From Palleniella muris (lineage in GTDB: Bacteria; Bacteroidota; Bacteroidia; Bacteroidales; Bacteroidaceae), in assembly GCF_004792655.1 (NCBI RefSeq), contig NZ_SRZC01000027.1, positions 1 through 48,063 of the forward strand: 48,063 nucleotides of DNA, in the 5' to 3' direction. The position numbers and the translations under genes were made by a program. The notes under the pieces are model-generated. The model saw only the letters and a list, made by a program, of their open reading frames with translations. It searched no databases and was not told the DNA's origin. Shown here one piece after another: positions 22,953 to 33,398 of the stretch (the stretch's first letter is position 1; every line of letters starts with the position of its first letter).

Positions 22953-24224
22953 ATGGCTGAAATACAAAAAAAATATATATTGTTTGTATTGCCTTTTCTT
23001 CCATATCCTTTGACAAGTGGAGGACATCAGGCATTGTTTAATGGCATTATGGCTGTAAATGCCAGTTATAATGTTTTTGTGGCTTATAAAGGTGTGGATG
23101 ATGAAGATCACTTTTCTGCACAGCAAGAATTCCTGCGATTATTGCCAAATGTCACTTCATGCCCTTGCCTTATGCCAAAGCCGGAGCGTCCGTCATGGAA
23201 AATCCGTTTTATTTGGACTGTTAGGCATATATTGGACAGACTGTTGGGAACTACGGATTCACATACTAAGACTGTTGATGCCACTTTAGGAAACTGGTGG
23301 TTGAAGTCTGTAACGCCAACGGACAGGAAATGGGCAGAGCATATAGACGCGCTTTGTAAGAAATATAATTTCGATATTATACAAGTGGAAATGCCATGGA
23401 TGATATCTGATGTATTCTGTTTGCCGAACAATGTCAAGAAGATTTTTGTTCATCATGAATTAGGTTTCGTAAGAAGAGAACTTGAAATAGTAAATGCAGG
23501 GAATAATGCTTATGCAGAGGCTTGTAGAAGTTTTGCTGATTTTAATGAAATAGGGCAGCTGAACAAATATGATGCAATTGTCTCGTTGTCGCCTATAGAT
23601 AGCGAAAAGTTGCATGAAGCCGGAGTGACTGTTCCCATCCATACGTCATTTGCAATAGTTGATACTTCTAAAGAACTCGTTTTACCGTCAAAAGTTGAGA
23701 AACGTTTGACATTTATCGGTCCCGACGCCCATACCCCAAATTTTGTTGGAATAAAATGGTTCTTGGAAAATTGCTGGGGCAAATTAAAAGCGGCAAATGG
23801 AGAATATACTCTTGACATCATAGGGACATGGAGTGAGGATAACAGAATGTTATTCTCTGAAAAATATCCAGATATACATTTTCTGGGATTTGTTGACAAT
23901 CTGTATGAAGTGTTGAAAGGTAGTGTGATGATTGTTCCAATTACCGTAGGAAGTGGCATACGTATGAAGATACTTGAAGCCTGTTCGATGGGTATTCCTT
24001 TTGTGAGTACGACTGTTGGTGCGGAAGGCATTCCGGTAGATAACGGCAAACATTGCTATATAGCGGATGATGCAGACACGTTTATTTCATATATCAGGAA
24101 GATGGATTGCCTCCAACATCAAAAGGATTTAGTTTCAAATTCCTATCAGATGGTAAGAGATAATTATTCTTTGGAAGCGTTGACAAAGAACAGAATGGAT
24201 ATTTACAGCAGTGTACTTTCATGA
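22953..24224 (+). CDS. Glycosyltransferase family 4-like
   Basis: The C-terminal half has the GT-B pattern of GT4: FIGPDAHTPNFVGIKWFLEN, then PITVGSGIRMKILEACSMG followed by PFVSTTVGAEGI at about residues 328-356, including the nucleotide-sugar-binding E-x7-E-like region. No membrane segment is visible, so it acts in the cytoplasm on a lipid-linked acceptor. The stop overlaps the next start by 4 bases (ATGA), which couples their translation. Confidence 0.85.
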   Translation: MAEIQKKYILFVLPFLPYPLTSGGHQALFNGIMAVNASYNVFVAYKGVDDEDHFSAQQEFLRLLPNVTSCPCLMPKPERPSWKIRFIWTVRHILDRLLGTTDSHTKTVDATLGNWWLKSVTPTDRKWAEHIDALCKKYNFDIIQVEMPWMISDVFCLPNNVKKIFVHHELGFVRRELEIVNAGNNAYAEACRSFADFNEIGQLNKYDAIVSLSPIDSEKLHEAGVTVPIHTSFAIVDTSKELVLPSKVEKRLTFIGPDAHTPNFVGIKWFLENCWGKLKAANGEYTLDIIGTWSEDNRMLFSEKYPDIHFLGFVDNLYEVLKGSVMIVPITVGSGIRMKILEACSMGIPFVSTTVGAEGIPVDNGKHCYIADDADTFISYIRKMDCLQHQKDLVSNSYQMVRDNYSLEALTKNRMDIYSSVLS

Positions 24225-25318
24225 GCGAACAGCACAATAATTTCATTGTTACATATCTAAAGGCAACAGGAATAATATTGATGGTCATCGGGCATAGTGG
24301 ATGTTCAGTTCCTTATGCTGTGCAGATTATTTATATGTTCCACATGCCATTATTTTTCTTTGTGTCCGGGTTCTGTTTCAAGCCGAAATATCTTGACGCT
24401 CCATTAGTGTTTATATGGAGGAAAACAAAAGGAATATATATCCCTTATGTAAAATGGAGTCTCTTGTTTCTTGCGTTGCACAATGTATTCTTTGCTGTGA
24501 ATATTTATAACAACCAGTATGGTTTTACGAATGCTCATGTTTATTCAGTAGAAGAAATTACCCAACGTGCAATGGCTATACTGACAACTATGAGTGGGCA
24601 TGACCAACTTTTGGGAGGATATTGGTTCTTGAATGCACTGTTCTTTGGCAGTCTTATGGCATTTGGGATGATGTTTCTGATGAAAAAAATCGGGGGGGGT
24701 AAAAAAGAGAGCTCTATAATTGGCGGAGTATTTTTGTTTGTTGTGACACTATTGGTTGATAAATATGATTTTTGGTTTCCTGTTGTGCATATAGGAGCTC
24801 AGGCTACAATCGGAGGGACATTCTTCATGATAGGACATGTATTCTCTGCATATAATATAAGACAATTTAATGTCTGTATGATAATCGTTAGTTTAGTAGC
24901 GTTGGTTATTGGCTCTTTTTTATGGTCAGTGAGTCTTGCAGATGGTTCGTATGTTAATTTCAGTAATAAGGTAATTGTACCTTATATGATAACAGCTGTC
25001 CTCATTGTCTGGAGTTTGTACAGCTTACCGTGGCATAGGCTTAATGATTTGGTGAAATCCATTTTTGAATATATAGGGGAGAATACGATGACGGTACTGA
25101 CTTGGCATTTCTTGTGTTTTAAATTTGTGTCATTATGGATAATATGTATTTATGGCATAGATATTAAACATTTGGGAGAATTTCCTGTCCTCCATTATTT
25201 CGCAGGAAATGGTTGGTGGATAGTATATGTCATAAGTGGAATACTGTTGCCATTGTCACTTACTTATGGATGTCAAATTGTTAGAAAAAGTATTTTTAAG
25301 GAAAAACATATTGTATGA
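24221..25318 (+). CDS. Acyltransferase-3 family membrane protein
   Basis: About 10 membrane segments are visible. The N-terminus has the family's motif pattern (VTYLKATGIILMVIGHSG, MFHMPLFFFVSGFCF), including the histidine of the active site. These proteins O-acetylate sugars of polysaccharides (OafA/WecH type). A G8 tract (24692-24699) encodes G158-G160, so slippage would remove the C-terminal half. The gene overlaps both neighbours by 4 bases. Confidence 0.85.
   Translation: MSEQHNNFIVTYLKATGIILMVIGHSGCSVPYAVQIIYMFHMPLFFFVSGFCFKPKYLDAPLVFIWRKTKGIYIPYVKWSLLFLALHNVFFAVNIYNNQYGFTNAHVYSVEEITQRAMAILTTMSGHDQLLGGYWFLNALFFGSLMAFGMMFLMKKIGGGKKESSIIGGVFLFVVTLLVDKYDFWFPVVHIGAQATIGGTFFMIGHVFSAYNIRQFNVCMIIVSLVALVIGSFLWSVSLADGSYVNFSNKVIVPYMITAVLIVWSLYSLPWHRLNDLVKSIFEYIGENTMTVLTWHFLCFKFVSLWIICIYGIDIKHLGEFPVLHYFAGNGWWIVYVISGILLPLSLTYGCQIVRKSIFKEKHIV
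24692..24699. repeat. Poly-G tract of eight in the acyltransferase gene
   Basis: Eight G bases in the context atc-ggg-ggg-ggt-aaa. The frame is open with eight (ON). Confidence 0.8.
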
Positions 25319-26253
25319 GAGATACAAAATATACATTTTGTTTACCAGCTTATAAAGTAAAGTTTCTTGCTGAAGCTCTGAACAGTATAAGGGGACAGAC
25401 GTTTACTGACTTTACATGCATAGTGTCTGATGATTGCTCTCCGGAGAATATAAAGGAAGTATTTGACAAGACCGTTGGTGATGATTCTCGTTTTGTTTAT
25501 CGTCGTAACGAAAAGAACATGGGAAGCAAGAGTCTTGTCTCTCATTGGAATCTCCTTGTTGATATGTGCGATACGGAATACCTTATTATGGCAAGTGATG
25601 ATGATGTGTATGATATAGGTTTCCTGCATGGAGTAGAGTCTATGTCGGAGAAGTATCCAGAAGCAAATTTGATTCGTTCTCGTGTCAGAATGATTAATGA
25701 AGAGGGGAAAACTCTATTTTATGATGCAATCTATGAAGAATATGTTGATAATCAACATTTTTTTCGTCAGACATTTGCAAGTAATTCTATATCTTGTGAA
25801 GCTAATTATTGTTATAAAACGGATGTCTTGAGAAATAATGGTGGTTTTGTTGTATTTCCAACTGCATGGTTTTCTGATGATGCTACACATCTGCTCATGG
25901 CAAAACACGGATGTGTTAATACAAAAGATTTATTGTTCTCATATAGAATGTCTGACATTAGTATCTCAAATACTTGGGGGGATGCGGATGATTCCTGTAA
26001 GAAAGTTGAAGCATCACTTCTGTTTTGGAAATGGGTTCATGGCTATATAATGGATATGGATTGTAGAACGGAACCATGGCTTATGAAAATGGCATTAACA
26101 GATTGTAAACGAAAGCTCATTCGTAATATAGAAAATAACTTGCAACATTGTAGCTGTAGGGATTTCGTACGTTTGCTCAATAGGAGTAACATGGAAATTG
26201 GAATCTCGAAAGTTACAAGTATGTACAATTGGTTACGTGTGCATCTTCATTAA
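25315..26253 (+). CDS. Glycosyltransferase family 2
   Basis: The GT-A start (FCLPAYKVKFLAEALNSIRG, VSDDCSPENI) and the acidic SDDDV motif near residue 94 are those of family 2 transferases. The protein is soluble and cytoplasmic. A run of six G at 25976-25981 encodes W-G of NTWGDADD. It overlaps the previous gene by 4 bases. The sugar is unknown. Confidence 0.85.
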   Translation: MRDTKYTFCLPAYKVKFLAEALNSIRGQTFTDFTCIVSDDCSPENIKEVFDKTVGDDSRFVYRRNEKNMGSKSLVSHWNLLVDMCDTEYLIMASDDDVYDIGFLHGVESMSEKYPEANLIRSRVRMINEEGKTLFYDAIYEEYVDNQHFFRQTFASNSISCEANYCYKTDVLRNNGGFVVFPTAWFSDDATHLLMAKHGCVNTKDLLFSYRMSDISISNTWGDADDSCKKVEASLLFWKWVHGYIMDMDCRTEPWLMKMALTDCKRKLIRNIENNLQHCSCRDFVRLLNRSNMEIGISKVTSMYNWLRVHLH

Positions 26254-26261
26254 TTAAAAGT

Positions 26262-27291
26262 ATGAATCAGCGTCAAAGTAATATAGAGCTATTAAGGATA
26301 TTATCAATGTTTTTGATAATTATCTATCATTTGTTTATTTTTGTTTTAATGGAGCTGAATCCTGATACGAAAATATATCGAGCGTTGCAGATACCTTGTC
26401 ATATAGGAGTGCCTTTGTTTGTAATGATAAGTGGCTATTTCCGTATAAGATGGTCTTTGCGTGGTTTGGTCAGACTTCTGTCTAAGGCATATGTGTTATT
26501 TGGTTCATTGGCGGTATTGACATGTGTTGTAGTTGGTAATATAGGGATTAGAAATATTGTTCAAAATGCCATGGTGATAGGTTTTAATAACCTATGGTTC
26601 TTGAATGTTTACCTATATCTGTTTCTGTTTGCTCCTGTAATTAATAAATTTCTTAATAACATACAGACTCTGCATAGGATATATCTACTGTGTACATTAG
26701 CATTTATGGCAATATATAGGCAATGTGACACATAGTGACAGTGCGCTTGTAGACGGAAAAAATCTTACAAATTTCATGCTGCTGTATGTTGTAGGTGATA
26801 CAGTGCGTAATTATCAGTATAAGATTAATAGGATATCTATGGGAGGAATAATTGCAGCGTATTTCTTATTAAACTTTTTCCTTGTTCTTGGAGTAATGTA
26901 TATTCCTTTAATGGAAGGGAATATATGGAAATATGCTTTTGGTTACAATAGTCCGATAATGTATATAAATTGCATCCTTGTACTTGCTATTTTTAGTAAG
27001 ATAAATATAACGAATAAATTTGTAAATTGGGCTGGAGGCTCCATTTTTGCGTGCTATCTTCTCCAATGTCCAGGTATTTTATGGGAGAATCTGTTTGTTA
27101 TACCTGTGCGGCACTTGGATGCCATTTTGACTACTCCTTATCTCACAATTCCTTGTATCTGTGCATACTCTCTATTTATAATGCTGGTATTTATTTGTGT
27201 AGACAAAATTTTATCTCCATTGTGGGATGTTTTTACAGGTTTTGGACAAAAGTTGGATGCCAGATGGCATACTAATGTTATAAATTCTTAA
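26262..27291 (+). pseudogene. Acyltransferase-3 family protein, frameshifted
   Basis: Two frames together make one acyltransferase: 26262-26735 (MNQRQSNIELLRILSMFLII..., HIGVPLFVMISGYF) and the frame that continues ...WQYIGNVTHSDSALVDGKN to 27291. A single extra A near 26706 (ttt-a-tgg) accounts for the break; no homopolymer lies there. As written, the product would lose its second half and most membrane segments. It may be a true pseudogene, or a sequence error. It is the second of four acyltransferase-3 genes in the locus. Confidence 0.7.
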
Positions 27292-27294
27292 AAA

Positions 27295-27936
27295 ATGACA
27301 TTACTTAATCTGTTACGTTCAATATATTTTAATTTTCGTTATCTTCCTTTGGGTCAAGCGATATATTTGCCGATTTGGATAACAACAAATTTCAGGTATA
27401 AACTGAGCAGAGGACAGTTAGTGCTTAGCAAACCATATCGAAGAAGTGTATTTTTGGGAGACTGTGGTAGTTTTGGATTACAACAGTTTCACGGTGGATT
27501 ATATCTTGCAGAGGGGGCTAAATTGATTTTACATGGAATGACCGTTCTTGGAGAAGGTACTGTTTTAAGATGTGATAAAAATTCTGTTATAGAATTGGGC
27601 AATAATTTCTATTGTAATAAGAATTGTTTTCTGCGTTCTTCGGAGTTGATACAATTTGGGGCCGAATGTTCTCTTGGATGGAATGTGCAAATAAATACTA
27701 ATGATGGGCATGTAATCGTACATAATGGAACTCGTTCCGACTGTATTGGTGCTGTAAAATTTGGTAATAATGTATGGCTGACATCAAATGTTATTGTTAC
27801 AAAGGGTGTCAAAGTTGCAGATGGATGTATCATAGCTCAAGGTGCTGTCGTTACGAAATCTATTGAGGATAATAATGTCTTGGTAGGCGGTGTTCCTGCA
27901 AGGGTCATAAATCAAAATGTTTATTGGGAGAAATGA
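27295..27936 (+). CDS. Hexapeptide-repeat acyltransferase
   Basis: The 213-residue protein contains left-handed beta-helix hexapeptide repeats and the closing pattern FGNNVWLTSNVIVTKGVKV, GCIIAQGAVVTKSI, VLVGGVPARVI of the xenobiotic/colanic acid acetyltransferase (WcaF-like) group. It would use acetyl-CoA to acetylate a sugar in the cytoplasm. The stop overlaps the next start codon (ATGA, 27933-27936). Confidence 0.82.
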   Translation: MTLLNLLRSIYFNFRYLPLGQAIYLPIWITTNFRYKLSRGQLVLSKPYRRSVFLGDCGSFGLQQFHGGLYLAEGAKLILHGMTVLGEGTVLRCDKNSVIELGNNFYCNKNCFLRSSELIQFGAECSLGWNVQINTNDGHVIVHNGTRSDCIGAVKFGNNVWLTSNVIVTKGVKVADGCIIAQGAVVTKSIEDNNVLVGGVPARVINQNVYWEK

Positions 27937-28844
27937 TAAAATTTTCAATAATAGTTCCTGTGTTCAACAGACAGTCTTCTATTGGAAAATGTATAGAGAG
28001 TATTCAAAATCAAGATTACTCAAATTATGAGTGTATTCTTATTGATGACGGGAGTACTGACCATTCTTTACAAATCTGTAAAAAGTATGCGGAGAATGAT
28101 AAGCGTTTTCTTGTTTTACATAAAGAAAACGGTGGGGTCAGTTCTGCACGGAATATGGCTTTGGACAGGGTGCACGGAATATGGCTTTGTTTTGTGGACA
28201 GTGATGATACGATAAAGCCGAATCATTTGTCATCATTGTTGAAAAGAGATAAGGATGGGGTAGATATAGTATTTTGTGGTTATCAAGATACATATATAGA
28301 TAAAGTCATTACACATTCATATAATGATATTGTATATATAGGAAAAAACTCTATTCGTGATTTCTTAAGAGATACAGATGTGTTGTGGCACATGATTCCA
28401 TGGGATAGAATGTTCCGGGCTGATATTATAAAAAAGAACCACATACGTTTCAATGAGAAACTTTCAATCTCAGAAGACCGATTATTTTGTTATAATTATC
28501 TTGTGCATACGAGAGGAATAGCGACTATTTCTGATGTTACTTATGTACATGATTCCACAGATTCGAATAGTCTAAGTCATAGGAGTGTGCCTATAGATAT
28601 GCAAAAAAATAGATATCGTTTAATGGCAAAAGCCACGAAAAAGATAATTGCTGTTTTTAATATGAATAAGAAGGACTCGGTCATGTTGCATTCGTATAAT
28701 GAGGGGTTGTTGATATTAATGCAGAAAACAACGGATTGTTGGTGGATAGTGTTGACAATTATAGGCTGTGATGCTTTTGGAATAGTTAAATTGATTACAA
28801 AACAAATATTACACAGGGTTCTCTTAAGAAAGGAGTATCCGTAA
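27933..28844 (+). CDS. Glycosyltransferase family 2 with internal 19-bp direct repeat
   Basis: The start MIKFSIIVPVFNRQSSIGKC, LIDDGSTDHS and FVDSDDT identify a GT-A family 2 enzyme. A 19-base direct repeat occurs at 28145-28163 and 28171-28189, translated in two different frames (ARNMALD and HGIWLCF). Recombination between the copies would remove 26 bases and destroy the frame. The ATG at 27933 is preferred over the upstream TTG at 27924 because it gives the standard N-terminus. Confidence 0.85.
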   Translation: MIKFSIIVPVFNRQSSIGKCIESIQNQDYSNYECILIDDGSTDHSLQICKKYAENDKRFLVLHKENGGVSSARNMALDRVHGIWLCFVDSDDTIKPNHLSSLLKRDKDGVDIVFCGYQDTYIDKVITHSYNDIVYIGKNSIRDFLRDTDVLWHMIPWDRMFRADIIKKNHIRFNEKLSISEDRLFCYNYLVHTRGIATISDVTYVHDSTDSNSLSHRSVPIDMQKNRYRLMAKATKKIIAVFNMNKKDSVMLHSYNEGLLILMQKTTDCWWIVLTIIGCDAFGIVKLITKQILHRVLLRKEYP

Positions 28845-28854
28845 ATATTATTAG

Positions 28855-29835
28855 ATGAATATACAAATTGTATATGTACTTGTAGCCAACAGGAAAAACT
28901 TGTATCTTGAGGAATTATGGGTATCATTGTATTCTTTGAGACGGTATCATCCGGATGTTGTTGTAAAGGTTCTTGTAGATGACTGTACCGGGAAGTATTT
29001 GCAATACTTCCCGCAGCTTTGTGCCATGGTAACTGAAATTTGTGTAGTGCCTGTTCCAGAAGCATATAATGCAAAGCAACGTTCACGACAGATTAAAACT
29101 ACAGTACGCAATGTTATAGACGGAGATTATCTTTTTATTGATACAGACACTGTAATATGTAAACCTTTGGATGATATTGATAATCTGAGTTGTGATATTG
29201 CGGCAGTGCCGGATGGACATTTGCCTGTAAAATCCTGTATGTTCCCGCCTATTGACCAAATGCAACGAATATTCGGTATAAATGTGTCTGACAGTAAATA
29301 TTGGTTCAACTCGGGAGTGATGTATGTGTCTGATAATGTCAAGACGCGCAAATTTTATAAGAGGTGGAATGAGAATTGGACATATTCATGTTTTGAGAAG
29401 AACTTTAGTCAAGACCAGCCAGCGTTGTGGAAGACGAATGTGGAATTTGAGGATTTGATAGAAGAACTGCCAGGAATATACAATGCACAGGTAGCTATGA
29501 GTCTTAAATACTTTGCAGATGCAGTCATTGTGCATTGGTGGCACATGGATTTTATAGAGAATCAAGACTATTCTCCATATTTCTCATTGGAAATATATAA
29601 AGAGTTAAAGGAGGTAAAGGCTGTAACACCACATATTGCAGATATGATAGTGAACTGTAAGCAAAGTTTTGTATCTCCAACAATGCCAGTTGGTAAGGAA
29701 CAAATTTATTTCCTTTTTTCTCCCGCAGGAAATATTTTTAACCGTATTTACAAAGACGGTGGTGCTGCCAGCTGGCTGATGGTTAAGGTTGCAGGCTGGT
29801 TGGAGAGGTTACATAAATATACAAAGAAGAAATGA
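28855..29835 (+). CDS. GT-A-fold glycosyltransferase with DTD motif (GT8-like)
   Basis: The protein begins with a Rossmann-like strand (IVYVLVANRKNLYLEELWVS) and carries DYLFIDTDTVICKPL. Its DxD motif is at residues 96-98, as in GT8 or related nucleotide-diphospho-sugar transferases. A WFNSGVMYVSD segment also fits GT8-type enzymes. It is soluble and overlaps the next gene by 4 bases. The sugar is unknown. Confidence 0.75.
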   Translation: MNIQIVYVLVANRKNLYLEELWVSLYSLRRYHPDVVVKVLVDDCTGKYLQYFPQLCAMVTEICVVPVPEAYNAKQRSRQIKTTVRNVIDGDYLFIDTDTVICKPLDDIDNLSCDIAAVPDGHLPVKSCMFPPIDQMQRIFGINVSDSKYWFNSGVMYVSDNVKTRKFYKRWNENWTYSCFEKNFSQDQPALWKTNVEFEDLIEELPGIYNAQVAMSLKYFADAVIVHWWHMDFIENQDYSPYFSLEIYKELKEVKAVTPHIADMIVNCKQSFVSPTMPVGKEQIYFLFSPAGNIFNRIYKDGGAASWLMVKVAGWLERLHKYTKKK

Positions 29836-30710
29836 TAAGTGTAATCATTCCATTATATAACAAAGAAGCGATTATTGGGCAATCGTTACAAAGTGTTTTG
29901 TCTCAGGATTACGATGACTTTGAGGTTATTGTAGTTAATGATGGTTCTACAGACAGAAGTGCCGATATTGTCCATTCAATAACAGACCCTCGTGTTCGTA
30001 TTATAGAGCAGGAAAACGGCGGGCCGAGTAAGGCGCGAAATACAGGAGTGAGGAATGCTAAGGGTGAATGGGTTGTATTTCTTGATGCAGACGATGAATT
30101 GTTGCCTGCTACCTTGTCATATTTTGATGGTTTGATAAAGACGCATGGAAAAGCAAATTTCTTCGCATGTCCTTTTTATGTCAATGACGGCAAATCAAAA
30201 GTTTTGTATTGGCAGTGCAGGAATGGTTTTGTAAAGAATCCGTTCAAAGCCCATTTCCTTGGGTTGTTTCTCCCTCGCACTGGAACATGTATATATACAA
30301 AAGAACTTGTAGATTCTTGTATGTTTAATGAGGATATACGACGTTATGAGGATTTTGATGCATTGTTTAGAATGTACAGGTCTGCTACAATCTATTTGGA
30401 CTCTCGTCCTGTAATGGTTTTTAATGCATCTTATGTTTCTGCAAGCAAAAAACGTATAGACATTTCTGAAGACTTCTTAGGATATCTTGACTTTAACGGA
30501 AAATGTTTTTGGGAGCGTTTGTCTTTATATAAATTGTTTATAGAAGAGCGTGAATATTATATGGAACAGGTAAAAGAATTATATCCTCATTTGTTTTACC
30601 GTTATGATTTGTTCCTTATATATAAGATTTTTAGCAATTTGAAAAAAAGTAAATATTTGTGGAACCTGTATTTGCGCTTGTCTGGGCTTTCCCTGTTTAA
30701 ACATGAATGA
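29832..30710 (+). CDS. Glycosyltransferase family 2
   Basis: MISVIIPLYNKEAIIGQSLQ, VVNDGSTDRS and VFLDADDE are the GT2 nucleotide-binding motifs. At 292 aa it has a C-terminal variable region that would recognise the acceptor. It overlaps the previous gene by 4 bases (ATGA). Confidence 0.88.
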   Translation: MISVIIPLYNKEAIIGQSLQSVLSQDYDDFEVIVVNDGSTDRSADIVHSITDPRVRIIEQENGGPSKARNTGVRNAKGEWVVFLDADDELLPATLSYFDGLIKTHGKANFFACPFYVNDGKSKVLYWQCRNGFVKNPFKAHFLGLFLPRTGTCIYTKELVDSCMFNEDIRRYEDFDALFRMYRSATIYLDSRPVMVFNASYVSASKKRIDISEDFLGYLDFNGKCFWERLSLYKLFIEEREYYMEQVKELYPHLFYRYDLFLIYKIFSNLKKSKYLWNLYLRLSGLSLFKHE

Positions 30711-30846
30711 ATTATATCCATCTGTTCAAAATGCAAAAGCATATTGTGATATGGGGATAAAAAGCAATATTGTGTACATTTCTTAATAATTGTGGATATA
30801 ATTCCGTAGATTTACATAGATTCTCACAGAGAATAAGCAAGACAGC

Positions 30847-31443
30847 ATGATAAAACAATTAATAATAAAGTTTTTTAATGTTCTTAATACATTACGCATC
30901 AGATTATCGCCAGACTATTACCGTCTGTTATTTTGGTTGAAAGGTGTGAGTTTCGGGAAAAATATGCGCATTCTCGGAAAAATCAGCATAGTAAATTTGG
31001 GAAAGATAACTATCGGTGAGAATTTCCTGATGACAAGTGGTAATTCTGTAAATCCGATATGCAGTAATATCCAAGGCTGTTTTTATACAGAGCCTGGGGC
31101 AAGAATAACGATTGGTGATAATGTTGGGATGTCGTCAACTCGTATGTGGATAAAAGAGTCATTGACAATAGGCTGTAATGTGAAGATTGGTGGTAATGTG
31201 TTATTGATAGATACAGACTGTCATCCAATGGATTATGAGGTGCGTAGATTTTCCAATGAAGGAACGAAATCCTCTCCTATAAAAATAGAGGATGATGTTT
31301 GGATTGGTGCCCATTGTATCGTGCTGAAAGGTGTAACTATTGGAGCACGTTCCATTATCGGTGCAGGAAGTGTTGTGACAAAAAGTATTCCTGCTGATTG
31401 TATTGCGCCGGGTAATCCTGCAAAGGTTATCAGACATATATAA
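30847..31443 (+). CDS. Hexapeptide-repeat acyltransferase
   Basis: Repeats such as ITIGENF, ITIGDNVGMSS and LTIGCNVKIGGNVLLIDTD, followed by WIGAHCIVLKGVTIGARSII and IAPGNPAKVI, form a left-handed beta-helix of the maltose/galactoside O-acetyltransferase type. It probably acetylates a sugar of the repeat unit. It follows a 136-base gap without a gene. Confidence 0.82.
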   Translation: MIKQLIIKFFNVLNTLRIRLSPDYYRLLFWLKGVSFGKNMRILGKISIVNLGKITIGENFLMTSGNSVNPICSNIQGCFYTEPGARITIGDNVGMSSTRMWIKESLTIGCNVKIGGNVLLIDTDCHPMDYEVRRFSNEGTKSSPIKIEDDVWIGAHCIVLKGVTIGARSIIGAGSVVTKSIPADCIAPGNPAKVIRHI

Positions 31444-31465
31444 TAGTAATAACACTTTATTAAAA

Positions 31466-32463
31466 ATGCGAATACAATATGTTGACAGACTAAAAGGGCT
31501 TGCCATAATATTGGTAGTCATGGGGCATGTGGGAGGTTTCTGTTTTCAGGAAGGTGTTGAGATGCTGAGCCGTTTCGTCGGTTCGTTCCATATGCCGTTG
31601 TTCATGTTCCTGTCTGGTTTTGTATTAAAAAGAGAATCATCCATGCAATTGAAACGTTGGTATCGCAGAATAGGAGGCTTGATGTTGCCGTTGATTATCA
31701 TAGGATTGTGCTTCTCTATGTATATAATGCATATTCAAGATATGTCTGATGTCTTGAGGTTATAGAGACCTTTATAACTTCTGATAATAAAATGGGGTAT
31801 TGGTATCTGTTCGTTCTGTCATTATTTTATATGACCATGCCGTTATATGCCCTGAATAAAGGAAATCGTTGGTGGCTGGATATGGTTCTGGCAGTTGGCA
31901 TAGAGGTCGTGTTTTATATAGGCTGGATGAGAGACGATACCTTTGCCGATACGTTATGTCTGCTTAATGCTGCCAGCTTCTATCCGTTCTTCATAATGGG
32001 GTATATGGTGAGGAAATATAATATGATGGATTGGCTGCGTAAACAGAATTGGATATTCACTCTTTCATTGCTGACTTTTATAGTTCTCTTTGCTTTTGAA
32101 CCGAAGAACCATGCCATGCATACACTTTCGTGGAGACTCATACAACCTATAACAGGAATATTGATTTGTTTATATTTCTTTGAAAAAAGGGAGAATGAAT
32201 CGTCATTGTTGGAAAGTCAATTGTCATTTATTGGGAAACACACGCTTGATGTTTATGTCTTACATTATTTCATCGTTTTCAGCATAAATCTAAAGGTAAT
32301 TGGTTTATGGCTGAAGGAAACAGACAATGCCTTGCTTGCGACAACTCTTGCCATTGTTATAACGGTTCCTGTAACTTACTGTTCTGTATATGCAGGAAAG
32401 TTCATTAGGAAGAGCAAATTTGTAAATGAAATCGTTTTCGGAGATATTTTCAGGAAGAAATGA
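31466..32463 (+). pseudogene. Acyltransferase-3 family protein, frameshifted
   Basis: The first frame starts at ATG 31466 (MRIQYVDRLKGLAIILVVMG, FHMPLFMFLSGFVL) and stops at 31765. The rest (VIETFITSDNKMGYWYLFVL...) continues in another frame to 32463. One base is missing between 31747 and 31763; no G tract lies at this point. The complete protein would be ~330 aa with about ten membrane segments. It may be a decayed gene or an error. The neighbour at 32460 overlaps its stop. Confidence 0.7.
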
Positions 32464-33398
32464 AGATAGTTAAGGCTGTTGCTCCATATATCCATCCGGG
32501 ACATCTGAACTTCAAGACTGCTGCGTATGAAGCATGGATAAAGGCCGGCGGACTGACTGCGGATAGCCATTATCCTGCCCGTGCACTGCATGGTCTGGCA
32601 TTCCGCTATGACTTGCCGTCTGTGATGAAGAACAGTAAGGAAGCCCGTCTGCGCTTTGTAGAGCCGGTGTCTATAAGGTTTGATACATTCCCTGATTATC
32701 TGAGGTATGAGATTATACCTCTTGTATGGGACTGCTGGCCTTGTTATTTTGACAAGCTGGAACGCTGGATGTGTAAGTATGATGTCCGTACGGCTATATT
32801 TACATCTTCTCAGGAAGCGGACGAGATGCGCCGGAGATTGCCTGATGTGAATATTCTCACTATTACTGAGGGAATAGATACATATTTATATGATAGAGGA
32901 AAAGAACTTACAGACAGGATAATTGATGTTCTGGAGTTTGGACGAAGCAATCAAAGAGTGTTCAATTCTGTATTGCCGGAAACAATAAATCATATATGCA
33001 CTAACGTAAATGGTAAGTATCTCTATGATAATGAGCAGTTGTTTCACGCCATGGGAGATGCGAAGATTACAGTCGCTTTGCCACGGTGTGACACTCAGCC
33101 GGAGATAGCCGGAGGCATTGAAACTCTGACACAGCGTTATTGGGAGGCTATGTTGTCACGCATGATTATGATTGGCCGCGCTCCGAAGGAACTTACAGAT
33201 TTAATCGGATACAATCCCGTCATAGAGTTGGACGGGAACAATGCCAATGAGCAGATAATGGAAATTCTCGCACACATAGAGGAGTATCAGCCATTAGTTG
33301 ACAGAAATCGCAAGACAGCATTGGAACTTGGAGACTGGAAGGTAAGAATGACAGCGATAATGGAATGGCTGATTAGTTTGGACTATAGGATAAGATAA
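32460..33398 (+). CDS. Putative glycosyltransferase (GT-B-like)
   Basis: The 312-residue soluble protein lacks clear GT2 motifs. It contains WEAMLSRMIMIGRAPKEL, TLTQRYWEAML and a C-terminal NEQIMEILAHIEEYQPLVDR, like the donor-binding half of GT-B enzymes annotated as glycosyltransferase family 1/4. A sugar transferase role is supported by its position between polysaccharide genes and overlapping starts. The family is uncertain. Confidence 0.6.
   Translation: MKIVKAVAPYIHPGHLNFKTAAYEAWIKAGGLTADSHYPARALHGLAFRYDLPSVMKNSKEARLRFVEPVSIRFDTFPDYLRYEIIPLVWDCWPCYFDKLERWMCKYDVRTAIFTSSQEADEMRRRLPDVNILTITEGIDTYLYDRGKELTDRIIDVLEFGRSNQRVFNSVLPETINHICTNVNGKYLYDNEQLFHAMGDAKITVALPRCDTQPEIAGGIETLTQRYWEAMLSRMIMIGRAPKELTDLIGYNPVIELDGNNANEQIMEILAHIEEYQPLVDRNRKTALELGDWKVRMTAIMEWLISLDYRIR

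Noticed and set aside
25976..25981. G6 run in the GT2 gene as another phase switch
   Set aside because: Six bases are short for slippage and the gene is open; a similar G6 at 22083 also gives no sign of variation. Kept only as a remark in the gene entries.
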